DNA from: Clostridium sp. N3C
Lineage (GTDB): Bacteria > Bacillota > Clostridia > Clostridiales > Clostridiaceae
Direction of reading: 5' to 3'
Assembly (NCBI RefSeq): GCF_900095445.1
Contig: NZ_FMJL01000013.1
Span: 1-64,000, forward strand
DNA length: 64,000 bases
Part shown: positions 25,986-35,543 of the stretch, one piece after another
Numbering within the stretch: position 1 is the stretch's first letter
How the letters are laid out: each line of letters starts with the position of its first letter
Notes under the pieces: generated by a model
The model's input: the letters and a program-made list of their open reading frames with translations, nothing else
What the model was told of the DNA's origin: nothing
The model's database searches: none
Position numbers and translations under genes: made by a program

Positions 25986-26462
25986 TTATGCCTCTAATGC
26001 AAGCATTATCCTTCTATATTCCATCCATATGCCAGACATAACCTGGTACCCTGGTGTTACAATTGACATAGCTTCTTTGACACCATAAATTTTAACAATT
26101 TCCCAAGCCAGCAAACAGAATTTTTCTTGTATAGTTGTCATAGCACTCTTAAGTTTATTAGGTAAAATATTACAATTTGCTTTAGCTAATGCTCTAGAAA
26201 GATTATAAAATATATCAATAAGGCCTGAAGCATATCTGTATACTGAATTAATTCTAAACTTTATCTCTTCTTCTGCACATTCTAAGTAATGAACCTTGAG
26301 AATTAAAGGAATCTCTTGGCACATATCATCTATAAGACATAAGTATTTAATTATATCTTTATTATATTTAAATTGTGGTAACTTAAGTATATCCTTTAGT
26401 GCTTCCATTGCCATCTCAGAGCATTCAGTAATTTCTTTAAGCAAATTATTAATAATTATCAT
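25986..26462 (-). CDS. Hypothetical helical protein
   Basis: Protein of 158 residues that I do not recognise. It appears all-helical, with Cys residues scattered (TECSEMAME, YLCLIDDMCQ, ECAEEE, NCNILP, KFCLLAW), no signal peptide and no membrane helix. CAGGAGG precedes the ATG at 26462 (MIIINNLL), so the in-frame upstream codons to 26585 are probably not translated. Single gene; no obvious terminator. Context gives no function. Confidence 0.6.
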   Translation of the reverse strand: MIIINNLLKEITECSEMAMEALKDILKLPQFKYNKDIIKYLCLIDDMCQEIPLILKVHYLECAEEEIKFRINSVYRYASGLIDIFYNLSRALAKANCNILPNKLKSAMTTIQEKFCLLAWEIVKIYGVKEAMSIVTPGYQVMSGIWMEYRRIMLALEA

Positions 26463-26802
26463 AATAAACCTCCTGGCCATGATGACACATATTAATATAA
26501 TATGAAGATGTTTATTTTGTGTTAACGAAAACCAGGATATATCATAATTCGATTTTATTTTACTACAATATATAATTATATACAAAATCCTGCTTATTAC
26601 AATGAATCAAAAGCAGAAAAAAGTAGATAAGTATATATTCTTTAATATTTATTCACTAGCATAATTTCTATAAATGTATTTCACTGCACTTAAAATAGTT
26701 GCTAAATATATAAAGCTTTCCCCATTGGCTATTTACACATAAAAGCATAGATTTATGGTTAATACTATTATATAAACATGGACATTGGGGAGGAATAACA
26801 TA
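26463..26802. other. Divergent intergenic region, no clear element
   Basis: About 340 nt of AT-rich sequence between two divergent genes. I see no gene, riboswitch or convincing promoter; a TATTATATAAAC stretch near 26766 could be a -10 for the rightward LCP gene. Confidence 0.3.
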
Positions 26803-27795
26803 ATGAAGGCTTCACTCTCTAAAAAAATTTTTTTCACACTATTTTTGATGATATTTATTTTAGTTTGTGGATATTTCCTATATATTTATCTAGGATTGAA
26901 AAAAATTGAAAAGGTAGAAATACCCCAAAGCAAAGAGGAACTAGGCATTAATTATGTGGAAGTAAAAGAATCACCTTTAGATATTCGCAACATAGCTCTT
27001 TTCGGTATTGACACAGGAAGAGAAAAGTACGACCCACCTCATTCCGATACTATAATCATTCTTACCATAGATAAACTTCATAACAAAATAAAAATCTCCT
27101 CTATATTAAGAGATTCTTATGTATTTATTGAGGGACATGGACAATCAAAAATCACGGAAGCTTATACCTATGGTGGACCCTTATTGGCTGTAAAAACCTT
27201 AAACCAAAATTTTAACTTGGATATAAAGGAATACATGACGGTAGATTTCAAAGGACTATCAAAAATTATTGATGCTCTAGGAGGAGTGGATATTGAGATA
27301 AAAAATAATGAAATCAAAGAAATTAACAAATGGACAAAGGAACTTGCCCAATTGCAAAATGTTAATCCTACTTATATCAAAACAAGCGGCGTTCAGCATT
27401 TAAACGGAATACAAGCGGTTGCCTATAGCCGCATAAGAAATTTAGGTGCTGGAGAATTTGATAGAACTTCTAGGCAAAGAAAAGTATTAACAGCTCTTTT
27501 TAATAATATCAAAGAAATAGACATTACTAGTTTTCCAAGTCTAGTCTGGGAACTTACCCCTTATGTAAGTACCAATATATCAACTAACGATATTCTTGCC
27601 CTTGCTTCTTCTTTGCTACTTTCTCCTCCACCGCTAGAAGAAATGAGATTTCCTATAGATGGGTACTGCAAAGGTACTACTATATCCGGTATTTGGTATT
27701 TAACTATGGAGCCTGATATAGAAACTACAGCAGATCAAATTACAAATTACATATATAATGATGTTTTGCCTACTCCAAAAGCCCCTCTTTTTTAG
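26803..27795 (+). CDS. LytR-CpsA-Psr (LCP) family cell-wall ligase
   Basis: Membrane-anchored phosphotransferase of 330 residues that attaches wall polymers (teichoic acid-like or capsular) to peptidoglycan. A single N-terminal anchor (about 5-28) precedes the extracellular LCP domain. Signature parts: NIALFGIDTGR, HSDTIIILTID (metal-binding Asp) and SILRDSYVFI (Arg contacting the lipid pyrophosphate), DIKEYMTVDFKGLSKIIDALGGVDIEI, and YSRIRNLGAGEFDRTSRQ with further Arg residues. GGGGAGG before ATG 26803 rules out the TTG at 26785. Terminator follows directly. Confidence 0.93.
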   Translation: MKASLSKKIFFTLFLMIFILVCGYFLYIYLGLKKIEKVEIPQSKEELGINYVEVKESPLDIRNIALFGIDTGREKYDPPHSDTIIILTIDKLHNKIKISSILRDSYVFIEGHGQSKITEAYTYGGPLLAVKTLNQNFNLDIKEYMTVDFKGLSKIIDALGGVDIEIKNNEIKEINKWTKELAQLQNVNPTYIKTSGVQHLNGIQAVAYSRIRNLGAGEFDRTSRQRKVLTALFNNIKEIDITSFPSLVWELTPYVSTNISTNDILALASSLLLSPPPLEEMRFPIDGYCKGTTISGIWYLTMEPDIETTADQITNYIYNDVLPTPKAPLF

Positions 27796-27818
27796 AGCCT
27801 TGTTTGGCTCTAAAATTT
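27793..27818 (+). terminator. Terminator of the LCP gene
   Basis: Stem TAGAGCC (27793-27799, containing the stop codon) and GGCTCTA (27805-27811), with the T-containing tail AAATTTTATAATTT. Moderate strength. Confidence 0.6.
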
Positions 27819-27879
27819 TATAATTTACTATAACTATAAAATAAGGAGACCCTAATGGATCTCCAAACTTACATTTATT

Positions 27880-28455
27880 CTACCTTTTATTAAACTTATT
27901 TATTGAAAATACGATAGGAGTAGCAATTAGTGTAGCTAATATGGCTTCTAATAAGCCGTTAAGAGCTCCTGCTGTAAGGAAAGCCTTACCGGTAACGCCT
28001 TTAGCTGAAATATATTTCTCTAAGTAAATTATGTAAATCATACCTAGCACTCCAACAGTATTAGTTAGAGAACCTAAAGCAGCTCCTAAGGCAACTCCAA
28101 CGGTTTTATTAAACTTTGAAAGAAACTTGTACACATAAAATGGAACAATTCCTATCAAAATCCTTGGCAAAACAGATACTAAAGGATTATAAAATGCAAA
28201 AGATACTATAGTAGGATTGACAATATTCTGATATATACTAAATAGTCCAAAAATTAATCCTACTAGCCCTCCAGCTACAGGTCCTAGCAATATGGAACCT
28301 ATAATTACAGGTAGATGCATAATGGTGAGTTTAAAAGGTTGTATTGGGATAAAGCCCAAGCCTGAAAGTCCCATTACTATGGTAATTGCCGATAGCAATC
28401 CAACTTTCACCATCTCGTTTGTACTAAGTCTTCTTGATACATTTTGATTTAACAT
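27880..28455 (-). CDS. ECF transporter substrate-binding (S) membrane subunit
   Basis: Membrane protein of 191 residues with about six hydrophobic helices. The segment GFIPIQPFKLTIMHLPVIIGSILLGPVAGG (seen here as IQPFKLTIMHLPVIIGS) is typical of the COG4684-type ECF S-components, some of which are assigned to pantothenate or related vitamins. It is a different subfamily from the S-component at 10174-10746. No riboswitch class was recognised in the 235 nt upstream, so the ligand is open. RBS GCGAGGAGG. Confidence 0.85.
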   Translation of the reverse strand: MLNQNVSRRLSTNEMVKVGLLSAITIVMGLSGLGFIPIQPFKLTIMHLPVIIGSILLGPVAGGLVGLIFGLFSIYQNIVNPTIVSFAFYNPLVSVLPRILIGIVPFYVYKFLSKFNKTVGVALGAALGSLTNTVGVLGMIYIIYLEKYISAKGVTGKAFLTAGALNGLLEAILATLIATPIVFSINKFNKR

Positions 28456-28690
28456 TTCATTCCTCCTCGCTCTTATTCCCCTAAGGGATATAAGTCGTAT
28501 TTAATTGATAATTTTTTAACAGTTCAGTTTCCCGCAATTAATCCAGGAATACCGACAAAATTTATTTTATCACGTAGATAGAATTTTGCAATAAAAATTT
28601 TATAGTAATAAGAATTTAGAAAATTAAATATATTTTAAAATACATCTTTAAATAAGTTAATCTATAGCATAAAACTTTTGGGAGGTCCAT

Positions 28691-29797
28691 ATGGGGAAGA
28701 ATAAAAGTTTTAGACTAAAAAAGCGAGAAACTATTTTAACTTTAGTATTATTAGTTATGCTTTTGTATAGCGCTCCTCTAATTAAAATAAAAATTAATAG
28801 ATTTAGAACCTTAAGTTCACTTAAAGTATTAAGCAATCAAGGTGTATATTTTATGACATATAAACTGGACTATAAATTAGATAATTACTTAAAAAGAGGA
28901 TCAGAAAATATTAATCAATTATACGATTTTATAGATAAAGCTACTGCAATTCCTCTTATCAACAATAACAGCACCACCGTATATGCTCCTAAAATAGAAG
29001 ATAATGAATCTTATTATGAAGATGAAGAATGTAGCGCTTTTTCAACCTTCGATAATAAAGGCAGTATGCTCTTTGCTAGAAATTTAGACTTAAAGGGTAA
29101 GCATCCAATATTAGCCCTCTATACTAATCCTTCTAAGGGCTACTCTTCAATTTCTATAGTTGAAATGACCACTTTAGGCTTAACCAATGATAATGGAAAA
29201 TTACTTACTTCTTTAAAGCAATATGATGAAAGAACTCCTCTTCTACGGGCTCCCTACATGCCTAGAGATGGAATGAATGAAAAGGGCTTAGTAGTGGCTA
29301 CTTTGAATGTTCCAAATGAAAAAATAATTTATGATATTTCTAAACCGGTATTAGGTCGTTGGCAAGTTCTAAGATTACTGCTAGATAAGGCAGCTACAGT
29401 AGAGGAAGCCTTAGCATTAATGAAAAACTATAATTGCTTTGATGGTTCTGTTCACTTCTTTATTGCCGACTGCTGGGGAAATTCTGCTGTAGTTGAGTAT
29501 GTAGATGGAAAAATGAAAGTTATACGTTCAGATGAAAATTTTCAAGTAGTAACAAATTTTTATTTATCTAAGAAAGAAAGGTCTGGTAAAGGTAAAGAAA
29601 GATATAATACCGCTTATACTCTACTTAGCTCTACCAATGGTAATATAGATGAAGTAGATGCTATGAAAATTCTAAAATCAGTGAAAGAGGATTCTACCGT
29701 ATATTCTATAATATATAATCAAGGAACCGGTAATGTTTATCTTGCGTATAATGGTAACTATGATAATGTATATAAATTTAATTTAAAAATTCAATAA
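28691..29797 (+). CDS. Membrane-anchored linear amide C-N hydrolase (C45/C59-like Ntn hydrolase)
   Basis: Predicted extracytoplasmic hydrolase of 368 residues. One anchor helix at about 13-30. The N-terminal-nucleophile family is suggested by Cys114 in DEECSAFSTF, followed 20 residues later by LFARNLDL (Arg138-Asn139-x-Asp), the usual C-[ST]-x-F ... RN-x-D pattern of choloylglycine hydrolase and acyl-CoA:6-APA acyltransferase relatives. If Cys114 is the nucleophile, the first 113 residues would have to be cleaved off or tolerated as a propeptide. Substrate unknown. RBS GGGAGG. Confidence 0.78.
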   Translation: MGKNKSFRLKKRETILTLVLLVMLLYSAPLIKIKINRFRTLSSLKVLSNQGVYFMTYKLDYKLDNYLKRGSENINQLYDFIDKATAIPLINNNSTTVYAPKIEDNESYYEDEECSAFSTFDNKGSMLFARNLDLKGKHPILALYTNPSKGYSSISIVEMTTLGLTNDNGKLLTSLKQYDERTPLLRAPYMPRDGMNEKGLVVATLNVPNEKIIYDISKPVLGRWQVLRLLLDKAATVEEALALMKNYNCFDGSVHFFIADCWGNSAVVEYVDGKMKVIRSDENFQVVTNFYLSKKERSGKGKERYNTAYTLLSSTNGNIDEVDAMKILKSVKEDSTVYSIIYNQGTGNVYLAYNGNYDNVYKFNLKIQ

Positions 29798-29862
29798 GTG
29801 TTATATAACTGTTTATTACTGTCATATATTAACATATAAATATCTTGGAGGAGGTCCTTTTG

Positions 29863-30084
29863 ATGTATGGTGATGAAATTATTCAAGAAATGATTGAGGG
29901 ATTGCAGCAAAATGGAGAAATACGCTTAACCGATGGATTGAGGGAAATAAGTATACAAGCTTTAGAAGAAGTAGAAACTCTTTATATTACTAGTACCAAC
30001 AGGGAATTTGATGATGCTGAAGAAGCAGTACAATGGGTTGTGGAACAATTGGGAGGTATTGAGAATGTAGAAGAATGGGAATGA
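29863..30084 (+). CDS. Small acidic hypothetical protein
   Basis: Protein of 73 residues with many Glu/Asp and few Lys/Arg, ending in GGIENVEEWE. Predicted helical and cytoplasmic. I do not recognise a family. GGAGGAGG before ATG 29863 (MYGDEIIQ) makes this start much better than the in-frame TTG at 29845. It follows the Ntn hydrolase by 65 nt in the same direction and shares its terminator, so it may be co-transcribed. Confidence 0.65.
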   Translation: MYGDEIIQEMIEGLQQNGEIRLTDGLREISIQALEEVETLYITSTNREFDDAEEAVQWVVEQLGGIENVEEWE

Positions 30085-30114
30085 GTTTTATATTCTTTCA
30101 GAAGTGATATAAAT

Positions 30115-30155
30115 AAAGCTTGTTCTTAGCATTAAAATCTAAGAACAAGCTTTTT
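30115..30155. terminator. Strong terminator, probably bidirectional
   Basis: Perfect 15-bp stem AAAGCTTGTTCTTAG (30115-30129) and its complement (30139-30153), followed by T on the plus strand and T-containing sequence on the minus strand. It separates the rightward acidic-protein gene from the leftward BI-1 gene. Confidence 0.88.
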
Positions 30156-30164
30156 AATCTCTTA

Positions 30165-30854
30165 TCAATCTTTACTTTTAAGTAGTTTTATAACATAAAG
30201 GAAAATATTTATGAAGTCAAGATACAAACTTAAAGCAGCAATAACTGCAAACTTGGATCTATAGCTTTCATCATAGGCATAAGCACTTTGATGAAAATGC
30301 TTAATTTTTTGCATGTCATAGGCCGTTAATCCACAAAATATTGCAATACCTAACAAGGATATAAACTTATTCATTCCAAGGAAGGCACTAGGTAATATAA
30401 TACCAATAATTTCGATTAAGATAAGTCCTATTACTCCCATTATTAAAACTCTACCTAAAGTAGATAAATCTTTCTTAGTAGTAATACCAATCATAGCTGA
30501 GCAAAAGAACATTAATGCACATAGTCCGAAAGCTACAGATACAGTACCAAGACCATAAGCATAAAATACGATGCTTAAAGTAAATCCATTTAGAAATGAA
30601 TAAACAAAGAACCATGTTCTAGCGGCAGAAATACTAAGCCTATCAATTCTTCTACTTAAATTCCATACCACAACCACTTCCAGTATCATTGCCACAAATA
30701 TAAATGGTAATATTTTTATTAAATAATTCTCATTGCTAGTTATTAAAAGTTGAGTTCCTACTGCTGTAGCAAAGGTTACTAGTAAACCTAAGGCCATGAT
30801 AAGCAAGGTTTTGGATATAAAATTACTCTCACTTTTTACATATAAATTTTCCAT
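30165..30854 (-). CDS. Bax inhibitor-1/YccA family membrane protein
   Basis: Protein of 229 residues with seven hydrophobic helices. The sixth helix contains ISLLGIAIFCGLTAYDMQKIKHF (seen as GLTAYDMQKI), a hallmark of the BI-1/YetJ family, whose members conduct Ca2+ in a pH-dependent way. The C-terminal AALSLYLDFINIFLYVIKLL with the family aspartates is present. RBS AGAGAGGTGA. Single gene. Confidence 0.92.
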   Translation of the reverse strand: MENLYVKSESNFISKTLLIMALGLLVTFATAVGTQLLITSNENYLIKILPFIFVAMILEVVVVWNLSRRIDRLSISAARTWFFVYSFLNGFTLSIVFYAYGLGTVSVAFGLCALMFFCSAMIGITTKKDLSTLGRVLIMGVIGLILIEIIGIILPSAFLGMNKFISLLGIAIFCGLTAYDMQKIKHFHQSAYAYDESYRSKFAVIAALSLYLDFINIFLYVIKLLKSKD

Positions 30855-30935
30855 ATAATCACCTCTCTTTGATTATAAAAATATTATAACATATAATCTC
30901 TTTTTCATAAATTTTATTTGTAAATTTAGCTTAAA

Positions 30936-33557
30936 TTATGATATAGAATCCAAATTAACAGTTTCTTTTACCGGAAGTTTCCTGCAAGTAAAAATTATAA
31001 CTTGATGTTCCTTAGAATACTCTTGTAAAAACTCCATTGCATTATGCAATCTACTTTCATCATATTGTATGAAAGCATCATCTAAAAATATGGGTACATT
31101 TGATTTCTTAAATATCAAATTACTTAAAGCTAAACGTAAGGAAAAATAAACCTGATCAAAGGTACCACCGCTAAGAAAATCTAAACTCCTCAAAGATTCC
31201 TCTTGTAGCACTTTTATTTGGTAATTATCCGCAGGAGATACCCTTACCTTATTATACTTACCCTTTGTTATACTACTTAAAATATTAGCAACTTCAGCAT
31301 TAAGATTAGGAATAAAGTTACTTTGCACCTCTTGGAAAGCTTCATCTAATACTGTAGATGCTATCTTTGAAGCTTCATATAAGTTCTTTAATTTTGCTAT
31401 TTGCTCCCTACACTGTTCAATCTCTTCTTCTACCATCCATAATTGTCTCTTATCTTTAAACCTAGTTTCAATTTTATGTTCTATATCCTTTTTTAGTTCT
31501 TTACTTTCAATAATTTTTCTATTTAGCTCAGCTATTTGCTCATCTAAACTATCTACAAGTTCATTTAGCTTTTTATCCTCTTTTTCTTGTGCTTCTTTAA
31601 TATTGTCCAGTGCCTCTTTTAAATCTTCTATAAAGTTCTGGCAATAATTTAAATTATACATATTATCATTAAAGTTTTTAAAATTAGATAAAAGATGCTT
31701 TAACTCCTTTTCTGCACTAGTGAAGGCTATAAGTTTCTTTTCTACTTCATCAATTTTACTCTTGTATTGCTCCTGTAATTTATTGATAGCAAACTGCAGT
31801 TCACGGTATTCTTTTAATCTTATGTAAAAGTGCTCCATGTTGCTACAATCACACTGTTTAAATATTTTTTCAAAGTATTTTTGTATTTTATCTAACCTTT
31901 CCCAAGCCTTTGTAATCCTTAATTTATCTAGCTGTAGTTCCTTCTCCTTAAGGCTTATATTAATACCTTCTAATGTACTAATGGTACTTCTACAACTGTC
32001 CAGCTTATTCTTTAAATCCATATAACTTTCAACATGATACTTGCTATATAATTCCTTTAGCTTTTCTTCCACTTCCCTTTTCTCTTTTAATAAAAGCCCA
32101 TCACTATTTGCTTCCGCTTTGGCTATAATTTGCAGCTCTTTAGTAGCCCTTTTATATTGGCTATACCCGTAAATACCCATTAATATACCTACAAATCCAA
32201 TAATATCAGCAGTCAAATTTCTAGAAACTGCTCCATAAATTATTGCCAAGCTTATTAAAGAGCCTACTAATATTAAGAATTTAAAATTTTTCCTTTTGTC
32301 CTTTAAAATATCCTTTTTTAACTCTCTATTATCCTTTATTTTTTTCGACTCTATAGCATAGGATAAATGCTGTAGCTTTTCCTCAAGTCTTATTATAGTA
32401 TTTTCTTCCTCAATAGTAATATTTAAAAGTTTAGCATCTTCTTGAAATTCACTGTTAAGATAAGCTATTCGACTTTGAAGAGCTTTTATTTCCTCTTCCA
32501 GCAAGGACTGTTGCTGCATAAGATTCTCCAATTCCTTTTTTTCCATAGCTAAAATATTTAACTTTTTATCTACATTTTCTTCCAATAATTGAAAACCTTC
32601 ATAGTGATTAAGTTCTTCTTTCTCTCTTTCTAACAAGCTTTTTAGTTTTTTTGCTTCCTCTTCAATTACCTTCAAAGCTTCGTATCTTTCCTTATAAATA
32701 ACAAAAGTTTCTGAAGCTTTATATATCAAATCTTCTGCTTCTTTAATAGTTCCATCATAGTATTTATCCTTAAAAATTCTTTCCTTTTCACTCTCCATAG
32801 AAGTATTTTTTATATCCCTTTTCCTTTTTAAAACCTGTTCTAAATTTTGCTCTAAAATTCTTATTTTATTCAAGTTTTCCTGGAGAAGTTTGCTATCCTC
32901 TAAATTGCTTCTGTGTAAAAGCTCTAACTCCTGCTGTTCCATCTTTAAGCTCATAATCTTATCTTCTAAAATATCAATCTTTCCTTGTTTTCTTGATCCT
33001 CTTAAGGATTTCTTATAATTTTCTAAAGCTAACTTAGCCTTGTTATAAGAAAGATCTTCTTGCCCACTCTCTTGAATATTGGAGAGTTTTTTCATAATTT
33101 CATCTTCCTTATCCATAGCTACCTTTGCACCTAATTGCTTTATAAACAAAGTTTTTTCAAAGGCATCTTCACCAAGTCCAAAAAGGTCCCTTCCTGGTTG
33201 ATAGTTATCTAGATGCAGGGCCTCTTGCCCTGTAATAAAATCATATACTACTGTATGATCTTCTTTTTTCGTAGCGCCAAAAGTTCGCTCTATAACATAC
33301 TCCCTTCCTCTTTCATCTTGGAAGGTCAGCCTTCCTTCTGCTCTGTTATCATACCAAGGAATATATTTTTTTCGTTCATTGTCTGCAATGGCCCTTTTCT
33401 GTGAATTCATGCCATAAAACATAGTCTTTATAAAATGCTGGATGGTGCTTTTTCCTGATTCATTGCTCCCATATATAATATTAAGCCCATCATTAAAGTC
33501 TAAATTTAAATCTTTTAATTTACCAAAGCTTTTAATATATATATTCTTAATCTTCAT
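30936..33557 (-). CDS. yhaN: YhaN-type SbcC-like ATPase with coiled coils and membrane hairpin
   Basis: ABC/SMC-type ATPase of 873 residues. Walker A is GSNESGKST (30-38); the distal half has signature SGGTFDQVYFSLRLAL and Walker B PIFLDDAFIQYDE near the C-terminus. Long coiled coils lie between. Within them, near residue 425-465, are two hydrophobic segments (FLILVGSLISLAIIYGAV and IIGFVGILMGIYGY), as in Bacillus YhaN, suggesting membrane attachment. It overlaps the yhaO-like nuclease gene by 11 nt and probably forms an Mre11/Rad50-like complex with it. Confidence 0.9.
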   Translation of the reverse strand: MKIKNIYIKSFGKLKDLNLDFNDGLNIIYGSNESGKSTIQHFIKTMFYGMNSQKRAIADNERKKYIPWYDNRAEGRLTFQDERGREYVIERTFGATKKEDHTVVYDFITGQEALHLDNYQPGRDLFGLGEDAFEKTLFIKQLGAKVAMDKEDEIMKKLSNIQESGQEDLSYNKAKLALENYKKSLRGSRKQGKIDILEDKIMSLKMEQQELELLHRSNLEDSKLLQENLNKIRILEQNLEQVLKRKRDIKNTSMESEKERIFKDKYYDGTIKEAEDLIYKASETFVIYKERYEALKVIEEEAKKLKSLLEREKEELNHYEGFQLLEENVDKKLNILAMEKKELENLMQQQSLLEEEIKALQSRIAYLNSEFQEDAKLLNITIEEENTIIRLEEKLQHLSYAIESKKIKDNRELKKDILKDKRKNFKFLILVGSLISLAIIYGAVSRNLTADIIGFVGILMGIYGYSQYKRATKELQIIAKAEANSDGLLLKEKREVEEKLKELYSKYHVESYMDLKNKLDSCRSTISTLEGINISLKEKELQLDKLRITKAWERLDKIQKYFEKIFKQCDCSNMEHFYIRLKEYRELQFAINKLQEQYKSKIDEVEKKLIAFTSAEKELKHLLSNFKNFNDNMYNLNYCQNFIEDLKEALDNIKEAQEKEDKKLNELVDSLDEQIAELNRKIIESKELKKDIEHKIETRFKDKRQLWMVEEEIEQCREQIAKLKNLYEASKIASTVLDEAFQEVQSNFIPNLNAEVANILSSITKGKYNKVRVSPADNYQIKVLQEESLRSLDFLSGGTFDQVYFSLRLALSNLIFKKSNVPIFLDDAFIQYDESRLHNAMEFLQEYSKEHQVIIFTCRKLPVKETVNLDSIS

Positions 33558-34716
33558 ATTTTCTCACCACCCTGTAGTCTAAAGCTTCAACTCCCATTCT
33601 TAATGCCATCTTTAACTTTTCCTTCTCTTCCTCATCTTCTGCTAAACTTAACTTTTCAAGGATTTTCTTTACAAAGACTCCCTTAAGATTGTATTCTTGT
33701 GCCAAGGACTTATAATCAATTTTAGCTTCTGTTAAATCCACTATCTTAACATAATAGAAAGATTCCTTTAATTTATCCTCTAAAACAGATTTGTTTATAA
33801 TAAACTCTTCATCAATTTGCCCCTTGAGAACTATTTTATATATGTCTCTTCTTATATCATCTAATATTTGAGCTTTGTCCTTCTTTTCATCATGTAAACC
33901 TAACTTTTTATTTATTTCCAAAAGGATATCATCATAATTTTCAACTCCAGAAATTTCCACCTGTAACTCATGCAAACGTCTTTTGCAAATTTCTTGAAAT
34001 CCTAATTTTACAAAGCCCTTACCAACTTCACCTATAACAATTCCTTTAGGCCCTAATTCATCAAACCCCCTTCCCTCTACACAACCTGAATAAGACCAAT
34101 AGGTCTTTCCATTTCGTTGTATTCCTGAATATTTGTGAATATGGCCTAAGGCTAAATAATCTAAACCACTATTATAAATGTCTGATTCCATAATAGGATT
34201 ATAGTCAGAGCTACCATTGCCTTGAACCACATCACCGTGCATAACCATAATATTAATCTTCGAAGGATCTTCTACAGTAAAGTTTTTTAATAGACCTTCC
34301 CTCTCATAAGTGCTACCAAAGGATCTACCATATACACATACTCCTAATTCCTCCAGAGCAATCTTTTCCATATTAGTGCCAAATATATGCACATTTTCCG
34401 GCCAACTCACAGTATTATAATAGCTATTTTTGTCTAGAGGATCATGATTACCGGCACTAATGAAAATATGTATATGACTCACTTGTTCAAAATACTTTTT
34501 CATAACCTTTATTGTCTCATAGGTTACAGTTGAATTATCAAAGATATCTCCACTGATTAATATAAACTGAACCCCTTCATCCTTGGCCATTTTTATTATG
34601 TTAGCAAAGGTTTCTCTTAGGTCTTCCTTTCTTTTTTCCGCCATGTTTTTTTCATATTCCTTGAAAGGCGTATCAAAATGAAAATCACTACAATGTATTA
34701 TTTTTACTGTGCTCAT
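33547..34716 (-). CDS. yhaO: YhaO-type metallophosphoesterase, SbcD/Mre11-like nuclease
   Basis: Calcineurin-like DNA exonuclease of 389 residues. The metal-binding motifs occur in order: HCSDFHFD (D-x-H), ILISGDIFDNS (GD), SAGNHDPLD (GNHD), MHGDVV (H) and ALGHIHK (GHxH). A C-terminal domain of about 150 residues contacts the YhaN partner in the family. TGGAGG before the ATG at 34716 decides the start; an in-frame GTG at 34728 overlaps the RBS. Same order as Bacillus yhaO-yhaN. Confidence 0.92.
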   Translation of the reverse strand: MSTVKIIHCSDFHFDTPFKEYEKNMAEKRKEDLRETFANIIKMAKDEGVQFILISGDIFDNSTVTYETIKVMKKYFEQVSHIHIFISAGNHDPLDKNSYYNTVSWPENVHIFGTNMEKIALEELGVCVYGRSFGSTYEREGLLKNFTVEDPSKINIMVMHGDVVQGNGSSDYNPIMESDIYNSGLDYLALGHIHKYSGIQRNGKTYWSYSGCVEGRGFDELGPKGIVIGEVGKGFVKLGFQEICKRRLHELQVEISGVENYDDILLEINKKLGLHDEKKDKAQILDDIRRDIYKIVLKGQIDEEFIINKSVLEDKLKESFYYVKIVDLTEAKIDYKSLAQEYNLKGVFVKKILEKLSLAEDEEEKEKLKMALRMGVEALDYRVVRKYED

Positions 34717-34742
34717 AAAGTCCTCCACAAACTAAAATTAAT

Positions 34743-34762
34743 GAGGTACCAAAAGGCACCTC
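34743..34762 (-). other. Small hairpin between the kinase-like gene and yhaO
   Basis: Arms GAGGTGCC/GGTACCTC with a TTTT loop on the minus strand (one mismatch). No T-tract follows, so it is probably not a terminator. Confidence 0.4.
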
Positions 34763-34777
34763 CTTAACAATTCCCTC

Positions 34778-35356
34778 TTATTTTTCAATAGTTTCTATCA
34801 GTTTCTCAATTTCTTTAACAGTTTCTTCAACAGAACCATTATTATCAATTACATAGTGACATTTTATAGTAGAAAAAAACTCTCTATCATGCTTTATTCT
34901 TCTTTCCACTTCTTCTTGAGCCTTTCTTAAAGCAGTAGCATCCATATTTTTATTTCCCTTTATATGCCGATTAAGAATTCTTTCTTTTCTAATACTCTCG
35001 TCTACCTCAATATAAATAAAGATTAAGTTAGCATCTGTAATCTCTCTTTCTAGTGCAATAACGCCAACAGGATCTATAGTATAAAAGGTTATTCCTTTAC
35101 CTCTATATTGACTTCTTGTAGCAAAATAATGATGGCTGTCAAAAAAAGTATAGGCTATCATTTCGTCTTTATATTTTTCTACATCTTCCCTTGAAATAAA
35201 TAGATGTCCTCTTTCATTTTCAAATCTTTTAGGCCTGTCGGTATAGCTTTCAATAACATTATAACCTTTTTCCCTGAAATGCTGGAGTATCGTAGTTTTT
35301 CCACTACCGGATTTGCCTATTAGTCCTATGATATGATCATTAGCCTTATTCTCCAT
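34778..35356 (-). CDS. Guanylate-kinase-like P-loop protein
   Basis: P-loop protein of 192 residues. Walker A is GLIGKSGSGKTT near 12-23; SYTDRPKRFENERG corresponds to the GMP-binding SATTRxPRxGE segment, with Asp in place of Thr; RILNRHIKGNKN and EVERRIKHDREFF provide lid and C-terminal parts. It is clearly in the guanylate kinase fold, but the GMP site is altered, so the substrate may differ. RBS GGAGG before ATG 35356. It lies between yhaM- and yhaO-like genes, an unusual position that suggests a linked nucleotide or nucleic-acid role. Confidence 0.8.
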   Translation of the reverse strand: MENKANDHIIGLIGKSGSGKTTILQHFREKGYNVIESYTDRPKRFENERGHLFISREDVEKYKDEMIAYTFFDSHHYFATRSQYRGKGITFYTIDPVGVIALEREITDANLIFIYIEVDESIRKERILNRHIKGNKNMDATALRKAQEEVERRIKHDREFFSTIKCHYVIDNNGSVEETVKEIEKLIETIEK

Positions 35357-35492
35357 TTTTACTACCTCCAAGCTTTAAAAATATACAAATAGCTATATAA
35401 ATATCATACCATCTCATAGGGAATTATGTAAATGCTTAACTAAGCATATTTGAATTTATCACAAATTTATATAGGCCAATTTTTCTCAAAGT

Positions 35493-35528
35493 AAAAAACG
35501 CTAACTATTGCTGTGTTAACGTTTTTTA
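35493..35528 (-). terminator. Terminator after the yhaM-like gene
   Basis: Arms AAAAAACG-TTAAC and GTTAG-CGTTTTTT with one G-U pair, ending in T on the minus strand. It lies 16 nt after the stop codon, so the kinase/yhaO/yhaN genes need their own promoter or readthrough. Confidence 0.75.
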
Positions 35529-35543
35529 CATCAAATATATTTA

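Noticed and set aside
26540-26560. cre-like sequence upstream of the hypothetical helical protein
   Set aside because: The best alignment has at least two mismatches to fixed positions, too weak in AT-rich DNA.
28456-28690. Vitamin riboswitch before the second ECF subunit
   Set aside because: Only a small CCCTTAGGG-type hairpin near the RBS is visible; no known aptamer core.
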